DNA from: Bacteroidaceae bacterium
Lineage (GTDB): Bacteria > Bacteroidota > Bacteroidia > Bacteroidales > Bacteroidaceae
NCBI GenBank assembly: GCA_017535725.1
Contig: JAFXTO010000005.1
Coordinates: forward strand, 78,624-142,623
DNA: 64,000 nucleotides
Reading direction: 5' to 3'
The translations under genes were made by a program, and so were the position numbers. Below the pieces are notes generated by a model. That model was not told where the DNA came from. It saw only the letters and a list, made by a program, of their open reading frames with translations, and did no database searches. Every line of letters starts with the position of its first letter. Within the stretch, counting starts at the first letter, position 1. This document shows, piece after piece, positions 24,685 to 32,837 of this stretch.

Positions 24685-27498
24685 TCAATTTCCAAGTATA
24701 AACTTTATGTCTTCTTCGCTGAGTCGCTTGCCCTGAATGTCACTACTGATGAGGGCGTCGGTCAGGGCTGTCTTTTGCTCTTGCAACAAGCGAATTTTCT
24801 CCTCTATAGTCTCTCGCACGATGAGGGCATAGCTCATAACTTTTGTCATCTGACCGATACGATGGAGGCGGTTGATAGCCTGTTCCTCTGCCGCCCGGTT
24901 CCACCAGGGTTCAAAGATGAAGACGGTATCTGCAGCAGTGAGGTTCAGACCTACGCCCCCTGTCTTCAACGTCATTAGCAGGACACGGCACGCGCTGTCT
25001 TCCTGGAAACGAGTGACCACGGCACGGCGGTCGTGGGTGCTGCCTGTCATAGTGGCAAAATCGATGCCGAGTTCATTCAGTCGTTCGCCCACTAGTTCAA
25101 GACCAGCTATGAAGTTGAAGAATACGACCACCTTGTGCCCTCCCTCCACAGCTTCGGAGAGTGCTTCCAGGAGTCGTTCCACCTTGGGTGAGGCTATACG
25201 TCCGTCTGTCAGGCTCTCGGGAACGGAGGCAATACGGCGCAGTTCGCTAAGAGCCTGGAACATCAACATCTGCGAACGCTCCAGACCTTGAGAACTAATG
25301 CTGGCGGAAATAGCTTGCTGATAATACTGTCGGCGCTGTTCGTAGAGGCGTGCCTGGTCTTCCTCCATCTCCACGTAGAGGGTCTGATCCATGCGGTCGG
25401 GAAGCTCGGCAAGTACATCACGCTTGAGCCGACGCAGGATAAAGGGGAAGATGCGTCGGCGCAAGCTCTCGGTGACCTCTGCATCACCGTCGCGCTGGAT
25501 GGGAAGGGCGTAGCGCTGGTTGAAATCCTGTGCCGACCCGAACATAGCAGGATTGAGGAAGCGGAAGAGGGAGTAGAGTTCAATGAGGTTGTTCTCAATG
25601 GGCGTACCACTGAGAGCCAGTCGGTGGCTGGCCTGAAGAAGACAAACAGCTTGACTGGCCTGCGACTGCATGTTCTTCACGTTCTGGCTCTCGTCGAGAA
25701 TGACATAATGGAACGGTCGCTGTCTGAGCTGTTCTATGTCGTTGCGCACCAGGGCGTAGGTGGTCAGCACAAGCTGCGACCTACAGGCCTCATCGAGGTT
25801 ACGGGCTGTACCATAATAGATAGTATAGGTCAGCTGAGGAGCAAACTTACGAAGTTCATCCTGCCAGTTGAAGAGCAGACTGCGAGGCATGACGATAAGC
25901 GACGGTGTCTTCTCACGAGGATAGATGCGAGCGAGCATCGCTATGGTCTGCAGGGTCTTACCAAGTCCCATATCATCAGCCAGGCATCCCCCGAATCCGT
26001 TGTCATAGAGATAATTAATCCATTTCAAGCCCTCCCGTTGATAGGGACGCAGGGTGGCTTTCACGCCCGAGATTCTCAGGCGCTGCTCGGCCAAAGCATT
26101 GAAACCTTCGTAGAAAGAGCGGTGATGTTTGAAGGCTTCGCCCTCCAGACGTTCGTCCAAGAGCGCCTCCACTTCGGGCAGGTCGAAGAAGGATACACGC
26201 ACTCTCCCACCCTTTTCGGCACGATGAAACAGTCGTTCCAGACGGCGGACATAGCCTTCGTCGATGATGGCTCGATTGCCATCGGTCAGCTGGATGTAGT
26301 GATTCCTCTGATATTGCCTGAGGAATTCCGCCAGCGACAATTGCTCGTTACCCAAACAGACGGAAGCCGTTCCTTCGAGAAAATCGATGCCCGAACCAAG
26401 GCTGAGGCTGAGTCGTGGCTTTAGGGGTACCACTTTGTACTCACGCAAGCGGTCGGTACCCATTAAATGGAAATGGGCAACAACATCGGGCAAGCCTTTC
26501 AGCAGGAAGGGCTGCGCCGTCTCAGGGGGAACAATAAAGTGCCCCTCTGAATCTTGCCAAACCTCGCGAGCGGCAGCACGGCTGGGAGCAAAACGGAGGA
26601 TGATACGGCTGAGATTAGCAGCGGCTGCGTCACGGTCGAGGGGACGAATATGGCGCAGGAACACCAACCGATTATCCGTCACACGGGCTACCACCGTGGG
26701 CGAGAACTGCTCCACGAAGTCCATGTCCATATCAGGAATGCTCTCGGTGAGTCGCAGACAGAGTGCCATGTCCGAATCGACTTTCTCGATGACCACGGTG
26801 GGAACAGCAGACAACGGCTCGTCCGCCCAGATAAGCTCATAGTTCTCAAGATTCAGCCTTACATTCGTTACATAAGAATAGAAGACCGAAAGCCACCGTT
26901 CCAGCATATCCATCGGAAAAGGCGTGGTGAAGAACGGGAGGTGTCGGTAGTTGCCGCCCAACGAAGGAACGGGTATGATACAATGATTCTGCGTGATGAC
27001 AAAGCAATCGTTCAATGGCACGAACGATTCAGAATGCCGATTGCCATTCTCCTCCCAGTCCACATGGTACTGAGGATGATACTTTTCCTGGGACAACGAC
27101 AGTGCCAACTGGATATGTGCGTCCACTTCCTGGACGTGAAGTGGTTGCATCTGCTGGTCAACAAGATTCGGACAACGTAGCAGGGCAAGAAGCAGATAGG
27201 GATGTTCATGAAGGCGCACGCCTTCTTCCATCCCCCACGAAATTTGCATCTGTTGCTGTTCACGAATCTGCTCCAACATCCTAAGCACGGTGGCGACATC
27301 CCCTGCCTGCCCACTACTGCTGGGATTCACGTTTTTTCCAGACTTGTCCACCACATCTACGAAGACCGTACCCCACTCCTGAGCATTCTGCCGCAGACAG
27401 AAGAAAACATCCGAAGACGGCTCAACACCTGTAAAGGACGAATCAATAGCACGAAGCCCTTGGTTACGGAACAGGGGCAAGAAATCATTATCAATCAT
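24685..27498 (-). CDS. SNF2-family DEAD/DEAH-like helicase
   Basis: A 937-residue Swi2/Snf2 ATPase, a double-stranded DNA translocase. The last 480 residues hold the motor: motif I DDMGLGKTLQT, Ia IVMPRSLLFNWQDEL, II DESQ in place of DEAH, III LALSGTPIENNL, V TGGVGLNLTAADTVF and VI QAINRLHRIGQ. The N-terminal 440 residues are Bacteroidetes-type and do not contain a visible SWIM zinc motif (no CxCx(n)CxH). Its target, whether stalled RNA polymerase as for RapA or DNA repair, is unknown. It starts 56 bases after queF on the same strand and is followed by a coupled gene of unknown function. Confidence 0.93.
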   Translation of the reverse strand: MIDNDFLPLFRNQGLRAIDSSFTGVEPSSDVFFCLRQNAQEWGTVFVDVVDKSGKNVNPSSSGQAGDVATVLRMLEQIREQQQMQISWGMEEGVRLHEHPYLLLALLRCPNLVDQQMQPLHVQEVDAHIQLALSLSQEKYHPQYHVDWEENGNRHSESFVPLNDCFVITQNHCIIPVPSLGGNYRHLPFFTTPFPMDMLERWLSVFYSYVTNVRLNLENYELIWADEPLSAVPTVVIEKVDSDMALCLRLTESIPDMDMDFVEQFSPTVVARVTDNRLVFLRHIRPLDRDAAAANLSRIILRFAPSRAAAREVWQDSEGHFIVPPETAQPFLLKGLPDVVAHFHLMGTDRLREYKVVPLKPRLSLSLGSGIDFLEGTASVCLGNEQLSLAEFLRQYQRNHYIQLTDGNRAIIDEGYVRRLERLFHRAEKGGRVRVSFFDLPEVEALLDERLEGEAFKHHRSFYEGFNALAEQRLRISGVKATLRPYQREGLKWINYLYDNGFGGCLADDMGLGKTLQTIAMLARIYPREKTPSLIVMPRSLLFNWQDELRKFAPQLTYTIYYGTARNLDEACRSQLVLTTYALVRNDIEQLRQRPFHYVILDESQNVKNMQSQASQAVCLLQASHRLALSGTPIENNLIELYSLFRFLNPAMFGSAQDFNQRYALPIQRDGDAEVTESLRRRIFPFILRRLKRDVLAELPDRMDQTLYVEMEEDQARLYEQRRQYYQQAISASISSQGLERSQMLMFQALSELRRIASVPESLTDGRIASPKVERLLEALSEAVEGGHKVVVFFNFIAGLELVGERLNELGIDFATMTGSTHDRRAVVTRFQEDSACRVLLMTLKTGGVGLNLTAADTVFIFEPWWNRAAEEQAINRLHRIGQMTKVMSYALIVRETIEEKIRLLQEQKTALTDALISSDIQGKRLSEEDIKFILGN

Positions 27499-27554
27499 TT
27501 TCTTGAAGAGAAAGTCGGAGGAAAGGAACGATGGAAAGCAGAGGGTGAAAGAGG

Positions 27555-28016
27555 TCAGAGGTCGTGGTGCAAAAGGCGGTACTGCGCCATTTCCTCATAT
27601 TTGGTACCCGGGCGGCCGTAATTGGCGTAGGGATAGATACTGATGCCGCCACGGGGAGTAAAGAGGCCGATGACCTCGATGTACTTGGGATCCATCAGGC
27701 GTATGAGGTCCTTCATGATGACGTTCACACAGTCCTCATGGAAGTCGCCATGATTACGGAAACTGAACAGATAGAGTTTCAAGCTCTTGCTCTCCACCAT
27801 CCGCTCGCCCGGGAGGTAGTTGATGCGGATTTCGGCAAAGTCGGGTTGTCCCGTGATGGGACAAAGCGAGGTGAATTCGGGACAGTTGAAGCGCACCCAA
27901 TAGTCATTATCCGGATGCTTGTTCACAAAGGTCTCCAACACTTCCGGAGCATAATCGCTTTTATATTCCGTCTTCTTGCCTAAGGCAGTCAGACCTTCTT
28001 GTTCTCTTGCTTGCAT
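27555..28016 (-). CDS. queF: NADPH-dependent 7-cyano-7-deazaguanine reductase QueF
   Basis: QueF reduces preQ0 to preQ1 in queuosine synthesis. The 153-residue protein is the short (unimodular) type. The catalytic cysteine and NADPH motif are seen in [19 protein letters not shown], and [24 protein letters not shown] is the QueF family motif. [22 protein letters not shown] completes the T-fold. QueC and a riboswitch-controlled VUT transporter of the same pathway lie at 34-35.5 kb. The gene starts two bases after the preceding macrodomain-like gene, so the two form one transcript. Confidence 0.96.
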   Translation of the reverse strand: MQAREQEGLTALGKKTEYKSDYAPEVLETFVNKHPDNDYWVRFNCPEFTSLCPITGQPDFAEIRINYLPGERMVESKSLKLYLFSFRNHGDFHEDCVNVIMKDLIRLMDPKYIEVIGLFTPRGGISIYPYANYGRPGTKYEEMAQYRLLHHDL

Positions 28017-28018
28017 AA

Positions 28019-28417
28019 TCAGATGATAATATTTACAAACTCTCTGGGCAGAATCACGTTCTTTACATCGATAGCATCCGCGAACAGCGGAGCTATCTCC
28101 TCGTCCCTGAAGCCTGCGATGCCGCAGCCAATACGAGTCACGAGGAACTTATACTCGGGATGGTTCTTGGCAAACTCTATGAACTCATCGACATAGGGCT
28201 TGATAGCTTCCACACCACCATGCATGGTCGGAATGGCGTAGCTCCGCCCTTGCAGACCTACTCCCTGTCCCCATATCGCACCAAAATATTCGTGAGCCAC
28301 CCATGCAGCTCCACCGCCGTGAGCACCTGCGAGGTTGCTTCCGAACACAAAAATCTCATTATCCTTCAAATCCAGGATTCTATTCGGAGTGTATTCCCTG
28401 TTATACATAGTCTTCAT
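28019..28417 (-). CDS. Macrodomain-like protein, phage-associated family resemblance
   Basis: A 132-residue protein beginning [14 protein letters not shown]. The core [28 protein letters not shown], then [15 protein letters not shown] and [22 protein letters not shown], matches a family I recall from phages and bacterial genomes (A1S_2505-like), with glycine-rich loops like a macrodomain that binds ADP-ribose. The precise function is unknown; ADP-ribose or nucleotide binding is inference. The Met at 28417 is chosen because it is the first after the promoter at 28436-28443. It is the first gene of an operon with queF and the SNF2 pair. Confidence 0.8.
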   Translation of the reverse strand: MKTMYNREYTPNRILDLKDNEIFVFGSNLAGAHGGGAAWVAHEYFGAIWGQGVGLQGRSYAIPTMHGGVEAIKPYVDEFIEFAKNHPEYKFLVTRIGCGIAGFRDEEIAPLFADAIDVKNVILPREFVNIII

Positions 28418-28435
28418 ATTTAGGTTTATTCGCTG

Positions 28436-28443
28436 CAAAGATA
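28436..28443 (-). promoter_or_regulatory. Promoter -7 element of the macrodomain-like/queF operon
   Basis: TATCTTTG on the minus strand, 18 bases before the start at 28417. Confidence 0.6.
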
Positions 28444-28461
28444 CGATTTGAGTGCGGGACG

Positions 28462-29754
28462 TCAGGAACGGGAAGCGAGGTCTTCGAGGATTTTCCAGAC
28501 GTTCATGAGGCCACGGGGAACGTGGAAGCAGCCCTTCCACTTGCCGCCCTTCAGGGGCAGGAGGACTTCACCCTGACGGTTGAGGTAGCCGTACCATTCA
28601 GGATATTCGGCATCACGGAAATGGCTCCACGTGTAGTCGTGAACGCGTTGGAACCAATCGAGGCAACGCTGGTCGCCAGTGAGCTGGTAGCCCTTGATGA
28701 GGGAAATGAGGGTTTCGAGGTGCACCCACCACAGCTTCTGGTCGAACTCCAGTTCATGACGGGGCTTACCCAAACGGTCCATGAAGTAGAAGACGCCACC
28801 GAACTCCTTGTCCCAGCCGTATTCCACTTCTTGTAGGCAGATTTCTACGGCCTGCTCGATAAGTTTCGGACGGTTCAGACGCTTGCCCAAATCCATCACA
28901 AACCACATCGCTTCGATGGCGTGACCGGGATTGAGCTTGCGGCCATCGAAGCAGTCAACGAGGTTGCCGTCCTTGCCCAGCGCCTCGACGATGAGCCCGA
29001 GTTCGGGGCGATAGAAGACGTCCATCACTTCGTGCAAGCAGTCGTCAATGGCTTTCTGCAGGAAGGCAGGCTCCAAAAGGGGCTCGATTTCGAGGGAGAC
29101 GTTGCATAGAATCATCGGCAGGTCAAAGGTCTTCAGCGAGCGGGCACCAGGGGAGGCCTTGCTCCACTTGCCCTTGGGGTTGTCGGTCTTGGAGAGGACG
29201 ATGTCAAAGGTGCGCTTGGCAATGGAGGCGTAGTCGGCAGAGAGTTCTGCGGCGGGAAAACCGCCGCACACCAACGCAGGATTGGCCTTGGCAGCGGTGG
29301 CGAGGGCAATGCTGAGCTGACCGAAGGCGATGACGGCGAAGGTGTAGGAGAAGATGTTGTAGGGCTCCACGAGGGGATGACCTTCGCGGTCGAGGGCGAA
29401 GTACCAGTTGAGGTTGCCGTCGTGGCCGTACTTCTTCAGGAATTCAGCACCCTGAATGGCGGCATCGAGCCACTCCTGGCGGGGTTCTACGGTGTTGTAG
29501 AGTTTTGCGAACATCCATACTTCGCGGCCTTGAAGCCAGATGAACTTGTCGGTGTCATAGACCGAGCCGTCGCGGTCGAGGCAGGTGAAATAGCCACCAA
29601 ACTCGGTGTCTTGGGATTTGTTGAGCCAGAAGGGGACCACGCGGTCCAATAATTCAGATTTATACAGGTCGGCCAATTGTCTAAAAGACCCACCCCCCTG
29701 CCCCTCCCTGTTATGGAGGGGAGTAGAATGAATTGAGGAATTGTTGTTGTTCAT
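28462..29754 (-). CDS. nanE: N-acylglucosamine 2-epimerase family protein (nan operon)
   Basis: A 430-residue AGE/RenBP-type epimerase, which interconverts N-acetylmannosamine and N-acetylglucosamine after sialic acid cleavage. Family segments include FWLNKSQDTEFGGYFTCLDRDG, WLQGREVWMFAKLYN, NPGHAIEAMWFVMD with the catalytic histidine and EFDQKLWWVHLETL. Two palindromic insertions are visible. Residues 9-23, HSTPLHNREGQGGGS, come from a REP-like element (29687-29730), and CGGFPAAE around residue 165 comes from a hairpin (29248-29268). The start codon lies within the AT-rich spacer of an inverted REP pair. Last gene of the nanA-mutarotase-symporter-epimerase operon. Confidence 0.9.
   Translation of the reverse strand: MNNNNSSIHSTPLHNREGQGGGSFRQLADLYKSELLDRVVPFWLNKSQDTEFGGYFTCLDRDGSVYDTDKFIWLQGREVWMFAKLYNTVEPRQEWLDAAIQGAEFLKKYGHDGNLNWYFALDREGHPLVEPYNIFSYTFAVIAFGQLSIALATAAKANPALVCGGFPAAELSADYASIAKRTFDIVLSKTDNPKGKWSKASPGARSLKTFDLPMILCNVSLEIEPLLEPAFLQKAIDDCLHEVMDVFYRPELGLIVEALGKDGNLVDCFDGRKLNPGHAIEAMWFVMDLGKRLNRPKLIEQAVEICLQEVEYGWDKEFGGVFYFMDRLGKPRHELEFDQKLWWVHLETLISLIKGYQLTGDQRCLDWFQRVHDYTWSHFRDAEYPEWYGYLNRQGEVLLPLKGGKWKGCFHVPRGLMNVWKILEDLASRS
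29248..29268 (-). repeat. TGCGGCGG-TTTTC-CCGCCGCA hairpin inside epimerase
   Basis: A perfect 8-bp stem with loop TTTTC on the coding strand, translated VCGGFPAAE. Same loop and core as the ygiQ hairpin but with compensating stem changes. Confidence 0.7.
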
Positions 29755-29838
29755 TATGATGTAATGATGATTTAATGAGTTTACTATCCTTGAACGGTGA
29801 CCACCCCCTCCCTCACAGGGAGGGTGAGGGGTGGGTCT
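29687..29838. repeat. Inverted pair of REP-like elements, symporter-epimerase junction
   Basis: The left copy, GACCCACC to AGAATG (29687-29730), encodes the start of the epimerase; the right copy (29797-29838) runs to the symporter stop codon TAG. About 65 bp of AT-rich spacer between them holds the epimerase ATG. Confidence 0.75.
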
Positions 29839-31804
29839 ATAATGTCTTCCACGTCAGCCCCTTCTGTTCCTCTCTCTGAGGCATAAAGATGCTGAGGAGG
29901 AGGGCGACGAGGACGCTGACGAGCATCGAGACGAAGCCGAAGAGGAGGAAGTTGGCCTGCGTGCAGAAGTTCATGTAGAAGACGGTGGCGGTGCCACAGA
30001 GGAAACCGATGAGAGCGGCACGGGAACCAATTCGCGGGAAGAAGATGCCCATGAGGAACAGACCGCCGATGGCGCCGCTGAGGAGGCCGAGGATGGTGTT
30101 GAAGTAGTCGAGGAGCGACTGGATGTCAACGGTTGCCATCAGCCAGGCTATCGCCATTCCAAGGAGACCGGCACAGATGCCCGCGATGCGTGCTGTGCGG
30201 ACATCACTATCCGACGCTGACGCGGCGGACACAGTGGCCTTCACGGTGGCTTTCCTCATCTTCGACCACAAATCCACCGTAAACGCCGTAGATATACTGT
30301 TGATATTGGAGGCGATGGTGGACATCGTGGCGGCAAAGACAGCGGCGATGAGGAGTCCGGCGAGGCCGGCGGGCAGTTGGCTCATCATGAAGAAGGGGAA
30401 GATGGCGTCACCTTTGGCCATCGTGATGTCGAGCTCGGCGGGGTGCGTCTTGAAGAAGGTATAGAGGCCGGTACCGATGGTGAAGAAGGCAATAGTGACA
30501 ACGACGGACATGAGGCCGTTGGTGATGATTCCGCGTGCTGCGCTCTTCTCATCGGAGGTGGTGAGATAGCGTTGGATGACGGTCTGGTCGCTGGTGTAGG
30601 AAATCAAGTTGTTAGCCAGTCCACCGAGAATGACCACCCACCAGGTGGCGTTGACGAAGTCGAAAGGATTCTCCGCGTTGAAGAGGAAGAGCCGGAACTT
30701 GTCGTGGTCGGTGGCTATCTGCCAGAAGTCTGAGGCGCCGTGCTCGCCCGTATTTATAATAAGGTACACAGCTGCAAGGATGGCTCCGCCCACGAGGATG
30801 ATGCCCTGAATGACATCGCCCCAGACAACAGCCTCCACGCCGCCCATCGTGCAATACAAGATGGTGATGAGTGCCATAAGGGCGATGCAGACGTAGATGT
30901 TGATACCTGTGACGGCAGTCATCGCCAACGAAGGCAGGAAGAGCACGAGGGCGGTGCGAGCCACCATGAAGACGATGAACAAGATGCTGGCCATGAGGCG
31001 CGTAGCCGCGTTGAAGCGACGTTCCAGGTACTCGTAGGCGGTGGTGACATTCAGGCGCCGGAAGAAGGGAAGGTAATACTTGATGACGGGGAACGAGACC
31101 AACAGAATGCAGATCTGCATGGGATAGTACGTCCAGTCGGTGGCGTAGGCCTTCGCGGGGATGCTCATGTAAGTGATGGCGCTGAGCATCGTGGCAAAGA
31201 TGCTGATACCTGCCGCCCACCAAGGGATGCGTCCTCCGCCCTTGAAGAAGTCGTCGCTGGAATTGGAGGCACGCTTCATGAAGTAGTAGCCGAGATAGAC
31301 CATTCCCAAGAGATAGAGGATGAGTACAGTCCAGTTCAGCCAGCCAAAATGGGCGGTGTAAGCGATATCCACGCGGGTGACATCGGAGCTGCGGACACCG
31401 GGCTTCTCCTCGCCGCCGATGACGAGGGTGCTGAGGGAGGCGGAGCCCGAAGCTGACGCGACGGGAACCACAGCCGCTCCAGCACGGGCTATAAGGGGCG
31501 AATCGAAGACCTCTGCCCACGAGTCGGTGACGGTATGATAAACGAGGATGCTGCGGCGGAACTGATACCAAGAGGGCTCCTGAGTCATGTAGTAGTAGAC
31601 TTCCTCGCGCAGTTGGGCGAGGCGGTCGGCGGTCTGGATGGTGGTGTCGGAGAGCTGGTACGAACGGTCAAGGGCCTGCTCGAAGATGCGTTTGTTGACG
31701 CCGCCGAAGCAGAGGATATGGGCTGCACCGGAAGGGATGGCGGAGGAACCAACGAGGGCAAGACCCCCTCCCCGCTCCCCCCCAAGGGGGAGAGTAGAAT
31801 CCAC
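29837..31804 (-). CDS. Sodium:solute symporter with N-terminal mutarotase remnant (sialic acid uptake)
   Basis: A 655-residue protein. Residues 30-155 continue a Kelch propeller (AAHILCFGGVNKRIFEQALDR, SILVYHTVTDSWAEVF), and from 170 on an SSS transporter with about 14 membrane segments follows (FFKGGGRIPWWAAGISIFATMLSAITYMSIPAKAY). It is in the same frame as the upstream mutarotase gene, with one TGA and seven codons between. The first residues, after a GTG at 31804, are encoded by a REP-like element (DSTLPLGGERGGG). The likely ancestral product is a mutarotase-symporter fusion for sialic acid uptake. Whether readthrough, internal initiation or loss of linkage applies is not decided. Confidence 0.85.
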   Translation of the reverse strand: MDSTLPLGGERGGGLALVGSSAIPSGAAHILCFGGVNKRIFEQALDRSYQLSDTTIQTADRLAQLREEVYYYMTQEPSWYQFRRSILVYHTVTDSWAEVFDSPLIARAGAAVVPVASASGSASLSTLVIGGEEKPGVRSSDVTRVDIAYTAHFGWLNWTVLILYLLGMVYLGYYFMKRASNSSDDFFKGGGRIPWWAAGISIFATMLSAITYMSIPAKAYATDWTYYPMQICILLVSFPVIKYYLPFFRRLNVTTAYEYLERRFNAATRLMASILFIVFMVARTALVLFLPSLAMTAVTGINIYVCIALMALITILYCTMGGVEAVVWGDVIQGIILVGGAILAAVYLIINTGEHGASDFWQIATDHDKFRLFLFNAENPFDFVNATWWVVILGGLANNLISYTSDQTVIQRYLTTSDEKSAARGIITNGLMSVVVTIAFFTIGTGLYTFFKTHPAELDITMAKGDAIFPFFMMSQLPAGLAGLLIAAVFAATMSTIASNINSISTAFTVDLWSKMRKATVKATVSAASASDSDVRTARIAGICAGLLGMAIAWLMATVDIQSLLDYFNTILGLLSGAIGGLFLMGIFFPRIGSRAALIGFLCGTATVFYMNFCTQANFLLFGFVSMLVSVLVALLLSIFMPQREEQKGLTWKTL

Positions 31805-31875
31805 TGTTCCTTGATTATTTTCATCTCATGAAGGTAAAGACACTCCCCCCGTTATCCCTGCGAGGGAGGGAGCGG
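31761..31875. repeat. Two REP-like elements at the mutarotase-symporter junction
   Basis: Copy 31761-31802 (AGACCCCC to AGAATCC) encodes the symporter N-terminus; copy 31838-31875 (AGACACTCC to AGCGGT) encodes the last residues of the mutarotase reading frame. Here both copies have the same orientation. A TGA lies between them at 31826-31828. Confidence 0.7.
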
Positions 31876-32737
31876 TTTGTATTAGGGAGGTAGCAAACCA
31901 GTTGCCCTTTCTCGGATCATAGTAGACACCGTTGGCAACGGCCTTGCGGTAGCGGGGGTCGTAGCCTCCGAGGAGGTAGAAGTTGGAACCGATGGCACCT
32001 TTCTGGACGACGGCAGCGGACTGCACGCGGGCTGGACCGGGCATATCTGGAAGTTCTTCCCAAGCAGCACCCGTCTGCGTGTCAAACCACGAGGCAGGCA
32101 GCGGCCATTTCAAGCGGTAGGCCTTGTGGTTGGACGAACCGTTGTGCTGACCTCCAGCGACGTAGATGAAGCCGTCGCCGTAGGCTGCTGCAAAGTTGTC
32201 GAGGGAGACAGGCAGCGGAGGCAGCGCACTACTAACCACTGCTCCCGACGCGTCAAGAGTCAGCAGAACGGCAAAGTCCTCACTCTTCTTGCCGTCAGAA
32301 GTGCCGCCGAGGCAGACAACGCCTTCAGGGGTGGAGACGCTGGCTCCATAAGCGAGCGCACAAGGTAGTGAGCCAACCCGCTGCCAACCCCCATCACGAC
32401 CTCCCTGAGTGGAAGAGCTGGTTGCAGCAGCGGTGAGAGGGAGGGCATAAATCTCGGTGTAGAACACCTTCTGACCACCCTCTGCAGCAGGAACTCCGGG
32501 GAAGTTACAGCCGCCAGCCACGAGGATGCGGTCACCAACAACACCCGCAAAAGCTCCGCTTACGCCTTGACCTCCAAAAGCCGAAAGAGCTGGAACAGGC
32601 GTAAAGGTGGCGGTGTTGAAGCGATGGGAAGACCCACCCCCAGGAGACTCACCCCCCAAAGACTCTCCCCCCGCCCTCCCTATCAGGGAGGGAGCGGTTA
32701 GTACTAGCGCTAATAATATTTTATATATCGTTCTCAT
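31826..32737 (-). CDS. N-acetylneuraminate mutarotase-like Kelch protein (cyclically permuted type), truncated
   Basis: A 303-residue exported protein with Kelch repeats like NanM, which equilibrates sialic acid anomers in the periplasm. Repeats are seen at DRILVAGGCNFPG, GVVCLGGTSDG, GFIYVAGGQHNGSSNHKAYRLKW and SNFYLLGGYDPRYRKAV. The propeller is incomplete: the missing blades are found at the start of the next gene, in frame after a single TGA. The N-terminus joins a signal peptide (MRTIYKILLALVLTAP) to a REP-derived segment SLIGRAGGESLGGESPGGGS. The last residues also come from a REP copy. Confidence 0.85.
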   Translation of the reverse strand: MRTIYKILLALVLTAPSLIGRAGGESLGGESPGGGSSHRFNTATFTPVPALSAFGGQGVSGAFAGVVGDRILVAGGCNFPGVPAAEGGQKVFYTEIYALPLTAAATSSSTQGGRDGGWQRVGSLPCALAYGASVSTPEGVVCLGGTSDGKKSEDFAVLLTLDASGAVVSSALPPLPVSLDNFAAAYGDGFIYVAGGQHNGSSNHKAYRLKWPLPASWFDTQTGAAWEELPDMPGPARVQSAAVVQKGAIGSNFYLLGGYDPRYRKAVANGVYYDPRKGNWFATSLIQTAPSLAGITGGVSLPS

Positions 32738-32837
32738 TGTGTATGAAGATATCTATTTTTGTTCGGTATTCGCCCCCTCCCTAACCAGGGTTCGGTATCC
32801 ACGCCCTCCCTAAAAGGGAGGGCGGGGGGAGAGTCTT
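32631..32837. repeat. REP-like elements flanking the mutarotase start
   Basis: The left part (32631-32699) holds a full copy plus partial GACTC/GACCC duplications and is translated in the mutarotase N-terminus. The right part (32761-32837) contains a tandem duplication of TTCGGTAT...CCCTCCCTAA and ends at the nanA stop codon TAG. Confidence 0.75.

Noticed and set aside
31585-31824. Short frame starting MKIIKEQW at the symporter start
   Set aside because: It reads the symporter DNA out of frame and soon becomes low-complexity; kept only as part of a slippage hypothesis.
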